DNA of 64,000 nucleotides from Acanthopleura granulata (taxonomy: Eukaryota > Mollusca > Polyplacophora > Chitonida > Chitonidae), in contig JABBOT010000009.1 in assembly GCA_016165875.1 (NCBI GenBank), positions 18,986,783 through 19,050,782 on the forward strand, written 5' to 3'. The notes under the pieces are model-generated. The model was not told the origin of the DNA. It made no database searches and saw only the letters and a list, made by a program, of their open reading frames with translations. How positions within the stretch are numbered: position 1 is the first letter of the stretch; every line of letters begins with the position of its first letter. A program made the position numbers and the translations under genes. This document shows, piece by piece, positions 37,901-52,900 of the stretch.

Positions 37901-40900
37901 TTTGTATTTCCCATTTTAATTCACACCCAATCTTAAATCAGTTTTTCTCTCTCAATTGTGGCTGCAATGTTTTCATGCTGAAGACCGTTCCTTACATGTT
38001 GACATTGGTGAATGTCAGGTTTACTTTAGACAAGCTTACTTTCGAGAAGCAGCCGTTCTTATATTAGTGCCAAGGTTAGACTTATATTAACGTGACTAAC
38101 ATGCTAGAAAACACTAGCTAACATCTATGTGTATGAAGTATTGATCAGATGACAGATCACCCACTGTCCAGGAAAATGGTTTGGTTTATTTTTTTTTTGG
38201 CTTTTTCGACAATTTTATTTACAGTCCAGTACGTGATCTTCTCTGACCATCTTGTGGCCTGTAGTGAAACCACATCACTACATTTTTGCTATACTTAATC
38301 ATGTAACTTTAAGTAGTTCTGGTAAATTGTTGATGTTATTTTCACTTTCTGTTTTCACTTTTCTGCTTTGTAGAACATCAGCTGACAAGCTTTCTGTTTG
38401 TGTTCAAGTTGCTTTCCCTTTCATTTTCAGAACAGTAAATAATTATCCATGGATACATGTAACTTTTAATGGTTCTACTTGATTGTTTATGTTATTTTCA
38501 CTTGTTTGATTTTGGGCTTTGTAGAACATGAGCTGATAATCTTTCTCTTCCTGTTTAAATTACTTTCACTTTCAGTTTCAGAACAACAGCCGCCCAGATC
38601 TGGAGGAGGAGGGCCTAATACAGCGCTCCTTCAGATACCTCCTACAGGAACTGAAACAGCACTCACAGAATATATTAATAAGAGCCTCGTATCTCGAGAT
38701 ATACAATGAGCAAGTAAGTCACAACTCACAGAGTATGCGATGTGACATAGTAGAGTGTATATATGAATAGGTCAGTCAGCTGTGCAATATTATTTACTCT
38801 GCATGGTTTTCGATCAATCATTAGGCATAAAATTGGCCCGAAGGCACAGCCTTTTTGTTAGAGGACAAGTTGTTTGATCTCCCTCCCTAAATCTAATTTA
38901 TACCCCTCCCCACACCAGACACTGTCCCTTCCGTCTCACTGGAGTACTAAACGTGACACAATAGAGTCTTTTTACTCAGTAGGCTAATCAGCAGCGCGTG
39001 CAATAATTGCTCTGTCAGGTCTCTGTTAGCTAATTAGGGTTAAAATTTACCCATGCACAACATCTTCTATTTGTGGAGAGGACACTCTATTTGACTGATC
39101 TCCCGAAATGTAATTTTGACCTCTTTCCACACCACACACACCTCTGCCGCTTACTTTCAGGGTTTGATTCTGCACTTTTTGTGTGTTTATCAACTCCAGT
39201 TTGAATTGCAACATTGCAGCAATACCATGACTTCCCCGTGCATTGATGTCGCTTTATGGTAGGATGGGCCAAGTTATTGTCTTTTAATATGGACAAATTT
39301 ATACAGTAATGAGTATCCACAATGGCTGATTTTTTATTTTTCATTCTTATATGATTTTGATGCAATAATACAACCTTTTGTGACATTTTTTTTCTAAAAA
39401 AATTAACAAATAAACACAAGAATGTTTTCCTGGTGTGAGGAATCAATTTTGATAGGACCATGGGGTGGGAATTATCAGCACTATTAAATGGGAATAAATA
39501 TATTAAGGCTTGGTCTTGCCATATGTGCTTTTGTAAATAACAAGCTTTTTCCGTAATTACGCAGCAGGAAATTTTCACGTCTAATAATATTATTTATTTG
39601 GCTTGCATATATGAGATTTGTCAAAATGGCTGGCTGGTTTACTAAATTTCCATGAAGCTTTGCTTCAGTTTTCTTTAACACACAGAAACCAGACAAATAA
39701 GTGAAATATTCAAAATTTTGTGTGTGGCAGAAACCCCTTATCAAAGAAGAGAAATTAAAATAAAATCACTACATAGTCAGAAGAAAGATGTATTAATACA
39801 CTTATGCTCAGTTGTTAAAAGTATCCGCAGTCACAACCAAAACTGGTTTATAGCTTGTGATGAAAGGGAGACAATCAAAGCACTTCCCTTGGCTTGACTG
39901 TTTAATCTGTAACATTTCATTAACAGCTGTTGATGTTGTATCAGATCATTTTTTTTTTGGGTGTTCAGTACGGATGCAGTATGTTCCATTATTTAGTATG
40001 CGTTTCTGCTTTCTTCAGCATTCCAGAATTGGGATCTTGAAGCAATTAATCTGTATTTTCAGATGTTAAATTTTTGTTAATTTGGCTGGGATTTTTGTAA
40101 GATTCTCCAGTCTTCTTAAGATTTTTCAAACATTGAATATATCATTGGAGAGATGGTGCGATGAATTGTTAGGACAGGCCTGCAGTATCCTATGATATGG
40201 ATTAACCATTTTCTCAGAATTCCATAAATTTAGAAGGGTTTGGTTTATGGTGGTCCAGCTTTTAATTTTACTCTGGGCATTCTAGTTTCTTCCGCCCTCA
40301 AACCTGACTAATGTATGTTGTGAATGTGAAAAATTATTTTTTTTTTGTTTTAATTGAAATATCACATAGAGAATGTGCAGTCTATTGTCTCTCTGACAGT
40401 TAATGAATTCAACGTTTTCTGCTGCAGGTTATTGACCTATTGAACACCAATCAGAGAAAGTACCTGGCCGTGAGATGGAGCAAGAACAGAGGGTTTTATG
40501 TGGAGAATCTGTTTGTGGTGGAGTGCGAGAACCTGGATGACCTGCTGGCTGTCTTAGAAGAAGGTAAGACTGATGTTGCTACCCGTATTACTGTATGTCA
40601 GCTAAAGTTTGGGTTGTAAAAATGTTCTTTCAGAAGCACATAAAGGCCTTAAGATGATACTTTTGATGGCAACACTTTTTTGTGACAAGAAATTAACCGA
40701 GTGTTGCAATGAACTCATAAATGAACCAGTAAAGTGGATGAATCAGTCAGAATTTGGCAAAAATGTGTCAGTTGGAAAAAGCTAAGCCTTAGGCGTGTTT
40801 AGTGAAATACAGTATTTCAGTAAGAGGAGAACTCAGTCTGCTAGGACTTATTGAAAATTACTATAAAAATGATTCCTATGAGATCATAGCTTTATGCAAA

Positions 40901-43900
40901 AAGCCCTAGTATGCCAGGAGAATGTTGAAATCAACCCAGTGTGTGTACGAGTGCCCAGTCAAGCTTGTGAGTTGCCAATAAAGCTGAAATGATGATGTCA
41001 AGCCATCATTACATGAGTCTTATCACAGATGTCCGAATGTTGGGTAGTCACTGTGGTTTTTACCTCGGGGCCCAGGAGAGTCTTTTTGTATTAACTTTAC
41101 TTGAAGCGGCATAATGATGGTATGATACAATAACGTCACTCTTCACTCATCGAGTTTGATTGGCGATATTTGACCTAGTTCAGTTGCCAAAGCCAAACAC
41201 ATCATAAATATGCTTCGGCATCGTATGACTTTCAAAAAATAATTTTAAAAATTACAAAATGAAATTAATCTTCTTGGTGCAACCACCAGTGATGGTAAAT
41301 TCTTTATCCAGTCGCAATTTGGCGCAAGTATTTGTGTGGGAATCATCCATAAATCCAACGGCTGTCCTAAGTGAGCACATGTTAAACATCAATTAGGTGT
41401 TCATAAATTTGATTTGTCAGATTTGTATTACATGTTCACTGTAATATCATTTTTTGTTTGCCCCCTGTGTATACATGGTATATATACTGGGCCATGGAAT
41501 GCTCATAGATCCGATAACAGGTTGACACTGAATGAAAATTAATGACAGGTTTGACATGTTCTAGGTCAAGGCTTCTGTTCTGTGGTCAAATTACACATAC
41601 ATAGCTAAACTATTGTGTGATCAATCATGTTGGAACGAATTCCTGAAAACAGAGAAATAAATAATGCCACTTTATAGTGCTGATCAGTTTGAGAGAACCG
41701 ACTATGCTTTTGTAGAGGTATTCCCACGGCGGAACACACATCGCATTTTAGCGATTGAGTTTTGATTGAGTAATATCTTGGACATAATCTGGTAAGTATG
41801 AGTACAAGTTCATGAGGGTTGCAATGGATACGTCATTTTGCTGACTCAGACTGAATGATTATGGCTTAATGCCACCTCAGCAATACTTCAGCCATATTTT
41901 GGCGATTACAGACTGAGATAAATATAGTATGCATATGATATGTTTATATAACTTCATTTTATTACTCACAGTTTTTGTAACTCCATGTACACTAGAACTA
42001 AAACGTTTGTAGTATAAACGGTGATAGAGATATGTATTTGTCGGTATTAATTTCATTGGTGTTTATGATGTATGTTGTACTCAAAATTTTTTCGCTGTCA
42101 TATATAATAGCATGATTCATGATTGTGGGAGGTGAAATTGGAGTTCCTGAATAAAGTCTTTTGTATCGGCAGAATCAGTGAATGGTTGTCCTAGGATCTC
42201 ATTGGTCCAGGGATGAAAATGTATATACCTGTACATACGTGTGATAAAACACATCATGTGTAGAATTATGTCGGGTTGACTTGTCTGGGCCTTGTAATTT
42301 GCAATATGCTTGTTTAAAATGATAGTTTCATTACTTCTATATGAAACAGGCATTAAGGGTCCCAGACATTTCATGGTTTGATTGATCCTTGAGCAATTGC
42401 TTTTCCCACATACATTGACGTGGTTGGGGTGATTAGCATATAAAAAGACAGATAGGGCAGTAGGAAGTAGAGGATGCTTTAAAGATAACAGAATATCGAC
42501 TAAAGTTGAAGAGATATATTGGCTCTGAAGTTTTTCCAACAGACACAGTACCGAAGAATATACCCAGCAAACACATATAGGTACATACATGCGTAAGGTA
42601 GATGCAGTGTTTTTGACGAATTGTGGATAACAGACGTATAATGAAATGCACGTAGGAGTCTCAGTCAAGTCACGAAAGACATAAATTGGCAGCTATTTGA
42701 ACTGTTGAAGTTTCATTTCCTTAGTTCCCCTCCACAAATTCTTGAACACACGGACAGGTTCTTGCTAAAACAGGGACATTTACGTGTGATACGTCTAAAA
42801 TCTTTTCCTTCGCTGATTTTCTCTCCTTGTGGTTTATAATGTCGCTTATTGTATTGCAAAAAACATTCCAAGAACTTGAAGTTTACTTCCATGGAGTATG
42901 ATGTATGAGCTTTTACGCTTTCATATATTGGCCATGGGAAACCTATTAATCCTTCCCTTAATTGAAATGCTCTGTGGATTTAAATTTACTCTCAAAGAAA
43001 TTGATTGAATGGCATGTTTGTAATTCAGACTTAATTAACACAGGGATACACTGCAGCCTCTGTGCTCACATGCTTTCCCCATACATGTAGGTAGGTTAGA
43101 CATGAACCTACACCCTCACTAAGACACCGAATAGAAGAATATGTAGTCCGTTTTAATGGTGACCATTAGCCTACATTATATATGTATATTGTGTCAGAAT
43201 GTTGTGTCATATGGTATGTATTTTTATTTATGGGCTGCTGTCATGGCTGCAGGTTTTATGTTGGTGCTTTGGCCTAACTGTCATTATAATAAACTACGTA
43301 CATGTAAGTTTTTATATGATGCAGTTTATACACTGAACATGCCAGAACATGAATGCAGTTATGTTCAAGGTGTTGATTTCAATACAGATGTGGCAGGAGC
43401 CTGCAGTGCATCGAATATAAGGAGTAAATGTTGATAGTGATATTGTGGCTAGCCACATTGAAATTGCAGTTTACATGGTGTGTTGGGGCAAACGAGGAAA
43501 TCTTACTGTGATTATAGGTAACAGTACCTAACCACAGCCCCGACCGTTCATGTTGTTACGGTTTTGACTGACTGAGCTATAGTATAGTGTTGTACACAGG
43601 TTCACTGACTTTTCAACCAAGGCGTATTAATTGCCTTACTAGAAGGGAATTGGAGGTGACGGGTGGGTGGTGTTGTTGGTGGGGGTGAGGGGCAAACCAG
43701 GTAGACCTGTCAATCAAAAGATAGGTCTAAATAATTGTTAGACTATCTGTATGAAAGGCTCATCCAGTGGAGAGCTTGTATACTCTCAGGGCATTGGGGA
43801 CTGAGCTGTGTGGTGGATATTTAAAGGGTCGTGTACAGTTTATACATTGTTAAAACTTTCCTCATTGAAGTTGTTGAAATTGAAAGCGTGGAACAGAAAC

Positions 43901-46900
43901 TAGCTGCTGTGGTGAATTTGAAGTGTGAATATCTCCACCAGGATCTATTGAAGATAAGCACTGGACAGTGGATGCTTTTATATGAGTCCGTCAGGTGAAA
44001 ACTGTTTGCTATTCAAGTACTCAAGGTAAAAGTGCATCTTTTGTCGGCGTTTTGATCTCAGTGAAGAACCCCCTGTTGGTATATTTTCCAATTAGCGAGT
44101 CACACGACAGGTATGTCAAAGGCGTGTTCCGATTCGAAGCATCGCAAAAGCGTGCATTGGCGAGCGGATGTCACAACTCCCAAATCTACTGATCCAACGA
44201 CTGAAAGGAGTTCGACGGGGACACAGTCAGTGAATTACTCAGGTACGTCTAGACAATCCCTTTTCCAACATGTTCAACGACAATCATCCGGTCTCGACAA
44301 CTCTCATCTCGCTCTTCACGGATCAGAGACATTATATGGACCTTATGCTGACAAAAACTTCGGTGATTTTGATCACAGAAGATCTGAGAAGGTTCGGCAT
44401 GCTGTCCCAAACACTAGTGATATTAAAGGCCACGGAAATTTGACAGTGGTTCGACGTTCACCTGGAGACGGCCGGAGCAGTTACGGTAGTTCCACATCTT
44501 TGGATAAGGTACAGGAGAAGAAAGCCGTTAACGTTGAGAGAAAGCTGCGAGATACTAATCATGGTCATTCTGACAGAGTTGTAGATTTCCAGGTTGGATC
44601 AACACCTGCAAGGTACAACCAAGGACATGTTAATTATCCAGTTAATACAAAGGAAGTACTTGTAACTTCCCCATGTGGTCAAAGGGAAGGTGAGAAGAAA
44701 GAAGGTTATCCAAAGCGAGCTGTGAGTAGTCGACAGCAAATTGTCAATGCAAAGGGTTCAAGTTTAATCAGCACCACTGAAAGCTTATATGGGAAGATTG
44801 ATAATTGGCAACCTTGTGGCCCAGATCAAGGCAAGATTAAAGCTGAGGGATTCAAGAACCCTGCTGATGTTATTAACTCGGTCAACAAGTGTGAAAGTGA
44901 ACAAATCTCTGCCTGGGCCATGTCAGCCAGTCCACTGACCAGATCAAACTACCCTGCAGTACGTGGCAGGAATTTACCAAAGCTGAGAGATTACCTGCAG
45001 GATAACGAGCGACCTACAGGTGTGGCCAGTTACGGGGTTGGGCAGACTGATAGAGCAGAAACAGGGCAGGACTATTCAGAGGCGTATGGGGATTCTTTAT
45101 TTTCTTACAGCGGACACAGAGAAGGTAAAACTGCAACAAAGACTCACAGTGAGAAAGCTAACGAGGTATGTTTACCTCTGTATAGACAAGCCGAAGAAAA
45201 GCCCATGGAGAGTAATTCCAAAAGAAGACATTTAGACAGGGATCATTGCCACCCCTTTTATGGGAACAAAACAAGCTCAAATCGAGCCACAGACAATCAA
45301 CGTGCATCAGTACGTCACTACAGCCCATCCCATTCTCAGAGTTACCCAAACAGGCATGACAGGAACAAGGGTTTCGTAACCACTGCCTCTATGCCTTACC
45401 CTACTCGAACAGGTGGGCAAAAGCCGGGACCTGAAGGTAGAGAAACTCCTTACAGTCCAAATGTTTCCTTGGACAGTGGCTCTGACTCAGAGCTGCAGGA
45501 CTTGCATGAGGAATCGGACAGGGAAACTGATTCTTGTGTTAACAACATATATCTGTGTTACCTGGTGACAGAGAGAGGAGCAGCCATAGGGCCGTTGAGG
45601 CTGGATATTGATAATGTGGAATTGGCAGGATTGCATGATTCATCCTCAGGTAGGGTATTTATGGTGCATCCGTATTGTGGGGTGGAACAAATGTATACAA
45701 CAAATGTCAGACAGTGGTATAAATAACACACAAGTCTTTCCAGGGTACACATCAACTCAGGTGTACTTGAGGGGTTCTTCGGGTGCTAATTTACGTATTT
45801 GACAGTACCTCAGATAATGCGTAGTGTGCATCACCCATATTTTGGCTTCGCAACGCCAAGTGTACAAATTCACTCACGGATACGCCCCTTGTATACCTCA
45901 AATGTACCTCAAGTATACCTTAGATACGCCTCAAACCAGATATGCTACATCTGAATGGTACATCTCAGACACACCACAAGTCCACCTGTAGTACACCTTA
46001 TAAGGGTAAGGGTGGAGCTAGTATATGTGTATAAACATTAAAGAGCTACTTTGGTGTCTAAACATCTGTGTCTTAAAAGTCTGGTGAAATGAAGACTGAG
46101 ATATAGTCTGAATTGCTTTCAGAAATTGTAAAAATATTGCAGTGGACTTATACCGTCTCATTTGAGATCTTTCTCTGCTTTCCACGTTTCCTGGTATGAC
46201 GTCACCAGCTGCCTTTCACCAATGCAGTTGCTGTGAGTTCAAGCCCAGCTCATCCTGGCTTCCTCTCCAGCCATACGTGGGAAGATCCACTAGTAAAGTG
46301 CGGATGGTTACGGGTTTTCCCCAAGCTCTACCTGATCTCCCCCCCCCACCATAACTCCGGCTGCCGTGGTATAGGTGAAATATTCTTGAGTACGGGGTAA
46401 AATGCCATCCAAATAAATAAATAAATAAATTTGATTAATAATTGATAATGGTGTGTAATGTGCCAAACTAGAGAACGGGTCAGGTGTTCATTGCCAAATA
46501 AAGCAGTGTAATCTCCAAATGAGCTGCTTAGAAGCTAGCCTGCATGGCCCAACAAGCTCTGAGGTGATGAAATTTCATATTGCTTACAATTAGGCAGGGG
46601 AATATTGATGATTTGATTGATCCATGTACAAGCTGGAATTGAACTGACACATTGTGTGTGTGCTGTATGATGTTATCTGAGCAGTCATCTTCAAAACACC
46701 GTGAATTTGATATATTAGTACCAGGTGTGGTTGCTTAGTGGATAGAGCATCCACTTTGTGAACAGTAGATTTGAAGTTGATTCCAGAATAGCTGAATCAG
46801 CATTTACGGAATCTCACAAGTTCATGCAATACCAGGAGGATGCTCTCGCAATCTAACCTTGAAGAAGATGACATTTTGTGGCAGTTGCATAGTTGGCCTT

Positions 46901-49900
46901 ATCCATTAACATAAAAAATCTCATCTTTAGACTCGCATTAGTTTGCGAGAATAACCCTCTAGTCTCAGTCGCCCCCAACTGCCTGAACTGTCAAGACTTC
47001 TGAAATGCCGACTTGTCGTATTGAGTCACACCTGAGATTGACTTTAGCATTGGTAATCTAGTCATTACACTTTGCTTGCGGCTCAGGGCAAGAGGAGAAG
47101 ACCATTGTACAGTATACATGTACTACCATAGGTGTTATAAGGTAATGAGACTGGCTGAGTCGTCGTGCCTCTGGTGTAGCATGTGTAGTACTGGTACCTC
47201 TTGGTATACACTACCAGGGCCGGTTATGAACCCTCCGTTTTAACATTTTTCAAGTGACACATTTTACTTGATTTTGATTGATTCATCCACCTTATTGAAC
47301 CATTTAAGAATTTTTTTTATGAAGTTTGATTAATTTCTTTATCTGAAAAAATTAGGTATTAAAAGTATCATATTTAGGCCATTATGTGCTTCTGTCAAAA
47401 TTGCACCATCTTTTGCATATAGTTGCTTCATAGATGTATGTTACACATGTAGTGTCAGTTTACACCTCACAGCAGTGTGTGTAGTACTAGTCGAGTAGTG
47501 CCCTTCTTTATAAATTACCTTGGCTGTTTGTGAACCTAATCGTTATTATCTAGGGTGGAGTGCAGTGTTTGTATTTGTCCAGGACTAGGCAAACTTTGGC
47601 TGTAGTCCGTGTTGGCAGTGGCCCAGAATCAAGGACTCACTATAATAAGGAACAGGTGTATAGGAGCATATACATGTATAGAGTTCATTGTCCTCTGGGA
47701 TATGCTTTTGTCGCTACAGTTCCGAGTTACTTACAGTATGTTCAACTCATGAAAGTAATATGTTCACAGGAAGAAAGTCCTTGATGATTTCCATGCCCTT
47801 GTCAGTGTGTGGGAGCATTATTTCATTTTGTCAACATGATGTAGACATTGACATCATTTACTGAAAAATTATTCGAATTTCAGTGAAAGCCAGTGACTGC
47901 TCTTAAATTCCAACCTGCCTACCGTGTACATAATGGTGTTTTATCCGTCATAATAAAGATAAGATTAAATATTGGCTGAAGAAAACCCCCAAAAGCAACA
48001 AAGTATTAACTGAAATCACAACGGTACGCTGCAGCAGTCATTTGCACATGTAGGCCTACCTGATGTATAACTTTGTGAATTAATAAACAATACCAAAACC
48101 TAGTTACAGTTTAATATACCTTTCAGAAACCCAACTTAGACAACACATTTACCAGGATTCAGGGATGAAATTCAGCATGTAAATTAATTCAGACACACCT
48201 TGAAAACAAAAACCTGTGCGTAATAACATGAACAATGCAAATATGTCGTGAGAATGTTTGAATCAATCTGAAATAATCATGGCCGCATGAATGGCAATTA
48301 TTGGCTGCCTGTAATACGCACTGAGCTTTTTGTTTACCAAATTAACTTACGAACATGCAGTGAGACATGAAATTTTTTAAGGGAAGTTTTGTGGATAGCG
48401 CGGAAAATGAAAGCGCTAGGCATGTAGTATTGGTCATTTGTTAATTCCTTCAGTTTGTCCTACCTCTAGTACAATAGTGTGCATGTCTGAAATTTTCCCC
48501 ACGTGTTCAGAGTTCTAATATTTCTTGAGGTCCTTAAAAGAACAGACTGCATTTATACAAAGTATGCATCAAATAGCCTTTTAGATGAGATGTGCTTTGT
48601 TTAAAGGTGGTATGTTGTTTTAAAATGTGGAGAATTTGTGATTTGTCAGACAGAAAGAATATCATTCGATAATAATTACTGTAGCCTTGTGCTCAAATAT
48701 TCATATATATTACAGTATATTTCAGAGTAAGAAATCATTTGTCAAGTTAGAGGACAAGACTATTTCACTTATACAGCAGCAGTTAGCATTATGGTCGGAG
48801 GAAATTGTGCAGAGCCCGGGGAAAACCCACAAAAATCCGCAGGTTGCTGGTGGATCTTCCCACATACAGCCTGAGAGGAAGCCAGCATGAGCTGGACTTG
48901 AACTCACAGTGACCACATTGGTGGGAGGTTTCTGGGTCATTGGCGCACTATTGCCCTGTATATATTCACTGACATAGGGTTGTTATGTTAAAGGTGCCTG
49001 GGACATGTATGCATATTTAATGAGCCAAATGGCACGATTCAGTTAGGTTTGTAGTTTCTGTATACATGATAGGTCTTTGTGCTTTTATACGCTCCCATGA
49101 GTATCCATTTCTTCATGGAGATCAACAGTAAATGGTTATAATAGTTAATGAACATGTCTGATGGAACATGTGACTCTGGAATATATGCATGCCGTTTATA
49201 CCTTTTGTAGGAATGTTTTCGCCACAGATCTCACATTACAACCGTGTAATAATTATGTTCAAATAGCAGTGTTAATGATATGAGCTATTACTGCCAGCAT
49301 TCTTGAGTACAATGTTATACACCAATTAAAGAAATAAGTACTGCTTGTATCTTTATTTATATTATTGGCGTTTAACACTACATGTATACATAAAGAAGAA
49401 TGTATGAGTACATTTTAACTGTGCATGTGTGCAGTAAATACCTTATGGGTGGTAGGAACAGAAGTGCCCAGAGTGTTAATCACTGCCTGAAGATCATATA
49501 TGTGTAATTCAACCATTTGAGTCGAATATTTGGCTCCGAGCATGATAATTGGATGATACTGTCACACAAACAGTCTAGGTTGTTGATACTGTATAAATTT
49601 TTATACTGTCACTTTACACCCAGTTAAAATATATCAGAATTTTATCTGCTTTGGATATGACTGAAAACTTTTTGAAAGGTTTACCCCCCCCCACTCCCCC
49701 ACCCCCCTCAGAAGTTACCAAGGTGACAAAATGCTATTACGTCACTTCAATGAGCAACAGCTCAAAAAACGGTGGTCATCCTATGTTCATTTTTTGATAT
49801 GATGTAGAGAAAAGTCAAGCTCTGTGTGGTGGTATGGTATACCACTACGCCAGAGTTGGGGGATATAGATTTTGGGGGATGAAGTTGACAAATTTACTAC

Positions 49901-52900
49901 ATAAATAGTTAGGAAAATCATTGCGCTCGTGTAACCCTAATTCATCTGAAAAATAAGGCTGCAGTTGAACCTATTTAAGCCCATTACATGGTTAGGCTAA
50001 ATACATAGTTGAATGCGTGAGCCAGTGAGGGCCCACAACATGAAGTCTTCAGAAACAGGTACTTCTATGCTGAAAAAATAACACCCAAGAAACAAAACCT
50101 GTAATAATTAAACCCATAATATGTGCAACAGAGAACAGTCTATGGTAAAAAAAAAAAAAAAAAAATCTGTGGACCCAAACAGATGAGATTGTATTCTTTG
50201 GCCTGCCCACTGGCAATCTGGCAAATGGTTTTGATTGGAGAGAATTGGTTAATTGACAGATTGTTCAGGAAACATTTGAACATGTTCGGTCATGGTATGG
50301 AAAACATAATTATCACTTAATTGATATTTGTACAATTTGATCCATCTAAGGTACATCACATACATGTATGACAGGGCCACATATATAGTTGTTACATCTG
50401 CAGGATTATTTACTACTTTTTTTATTGAAAACTGGTTTGCATAACAGGTTCCCTAAGAAGATTTATTGATAATCTCGGATCCTGGTTTCACAATTTACTT
50501 CCAAAGTTCATTAAATTGCGTAAATTGGTAGTTTTTTGCTTAATTCCAGCATGGAATCTTTCTCAAAAAAGTCAAACACAATGTAAGTACAGTATTCATT
50601 GTACTTCTGCTTAAGCAAAAAGAAGTCCAGTTGAAACTGCAACATGAAGCTTCATGAAACTGGGGCCAGATCAAGGGAAAGATCCTTGATATGTTTTCAC
50701 AGAATTGCCGAGAGGTTTTTGTATTTTCACATAAATGTATATAGAAAGATACTTATGTTTTCACACAAGCACACAAACATGACAAATTTAAGACACATTA
50801 TGTGTTTTGATATAATTGAAAACAGATGCATGTTTCAGCAAGTGAAATCGATCCACATGTTTCGGCAGAAATTCCTTCAGAAAGATTTCATCAGTGCAGA
50901 ATTTTATTGTGTTTTCTCATTGATTGTAGAAAGGTTCTTGTGTTTTGACATTAAGATGTATAAAAAAATCCTTATGCTTCCACATGTGTACAAAGATACA
51001 GTATTCATGAGCGACATGAAGTTCACTTAAGTGATCACCATGTTTTCATACAAATCCATGCAGAAACGCCATTATGTACTCACGTGATACGGAAAGATAT
51101 TTAAGAATTTGCATAACTGAAGAGAGATCCTTTCAAGTGTGTTTTCAGATTAGTGCATTAATCGCCTTTCCATTTTCACATAAGACATGATCCTTGTCTT
51201 CACACAGAAAGATCACTGTTCACAAATGCACACAGAAGATTGTTGTTTTCACATAAGTGCAGAATGGTGCCTGTGTTTTTTCATAAGTACACATGAATAC
51301 ATCCAGAGAGATCTTTATGTTTTGACATATGAAATGTAGAAAGATTCACATAAAAATGCAGTGAGTGAAGAGTCTGAATATAATTACATGTAGGTTTTCA
51401 CGTAAATGGACTGGTATTTTACACAGCATCCAAGAATATTTCTCAGATACCACAGCGGCCAACATGGTGGAAAGAAAGCCATGACCATCCACAGGTTGCT
51501 GGCAGACCCTCCGAGGTGCGACCGGAGAGAAGATCAACATGAGCTGAGCTTGAACTCACAGCGACCACATTGTTGAGAGGCTCAGAAGTCACCTTGATTT
51601 GCCTGCATGCTAACTACTTCAGCCATTTGTCACATACATGATGGCTACACAGTCATGCATATTGGAAAGATGGGGACTAATTTCTTTATTGTAGTTTCTG
51701 TTACATTCTCTCATGCAGGTCTCCGGAACCGACAGAGCGGCTCTTTGAGTCAGAATGAGTTCTCCAGTAGGAGTCACAGCATGCTGACACTGAACCTGGA
51801 CTCCGACATCAATTACCCAGACGATGACAACCTCTATGTCACCAAGAGGGGCAAACTCTCCTTTGTGGATCTTGCAGGTATAGCTACATGGACACCATAT
51901 GTATTTGTAATACACTAGGCAGTGGGTCATGACTGAGAGGTCAAAGATGTTTAGTACACGCATTTCAGTCCTGAGAACATGTGGGGTGTGGGATCAAACT
52001 GATACGGTTGGAGATCGATATTCAGTAACTAACACTGCGATTGTTACTTAAAAATATTCATGTATCATGAAGGAACTGGGTCAGTATTTGTCATCCTCTT
52101 GTTTTGTACCTTTGTTGCTTAATGTTTCAGGGAGTGAGAAAGTGAAGGATCAGCAGACTGGGGAGACATTGCTGGAGTCCAACAGTATTAACAAGAGCCT
52201 TCTTGTCTTAGGTATGTGGCACATGTATACCATACCAATAAATATCTTGCTTGTTGAAGTGCCAGCCTTGGACACAGATTTACTCAAGGTTTTCTTGCTG
52301 TCACAGTTCGTGGGGTCTTGGTAACAATAAACAGTCAACAACACTCCTGTGGCTTAATTGCCACGCAGCCTTTCCCTTGAGAAAGTTTGTCAGTAACTTG
52401 CCACAGGGCTTGTGGTTTAATTACATCAGGCATTTCAGTTCCCGGCGTTCAAAAACTGACAGTCATTGTATAGGTTAAAGATTTTGTAACTATGGCATAA
52501 TAGAATAGTCAAGTGAATAAATGTTTGTAGTTATTTGACTTGGATCCATACTGTATCTTACGACAGCATGATAAGGGCATAACACATCATAAGGTACAAA
52601 AACGTGTAAATTAGAGAAACTCAACTAGGAATGCATTGGTATATGGTTTAAGGAATGGCTCAAAATTAGTTTCTGTTTTACTAGTCCTAAAACAAAAAAC
52701 TATGCAAAATGCAGACTTTTATGGTACATGTAAACCAGAGAACGTGATCAACTAGTAATGCATTGGCTTATGGTTATATGGCCTATGGCTTAAAATTAGA
52801 TTTTCTTTTACCAGGCAAAAAATAGACTGTAATGTACAATGAAATGAAAGAAACTCAACTACATGTAGTAGTGCGTTGGCATATATGAATGGCTCAAAAT

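Larger units (their letters stand above)
33976..38581 (+). other. KIF12 intron 5
   Basis: AT-rich with an antisense R2 relative, R1 copy 2 and the duplicated exon 6 acceptor. Nothing else recognised between 34201 and 35958 or 36731 and 38317. Confidence 0.7.
45727..51718 (+). other. Sequence between the large open frame and exon 8
   Basis: SINEs, R3, a C-rich run at 49682-49712 and the degenerate array before exon 8. 46861-48750 and 48950-50640 otherwise hold nothing I can name. Confidence 0.6.

Noticed and set aside
39087..39578. 163-codon antisense open frame in intron 6
   Set aside because: No family resemblance, and it begins inside the 210-bp tandem repeat.
42117..42668. 183-codon antisense open frame in intron 7
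   Set aside because: Composition rich in Cys, Tyr and Ile as expected from translated AT-rich DNA, and no domain seen. A length like this can occur by chance in 64 kb.
50644..51030. 128-codon open frame before exon 8
   Set aside because: It arises from a degenerate tandem array with stop-poor units.
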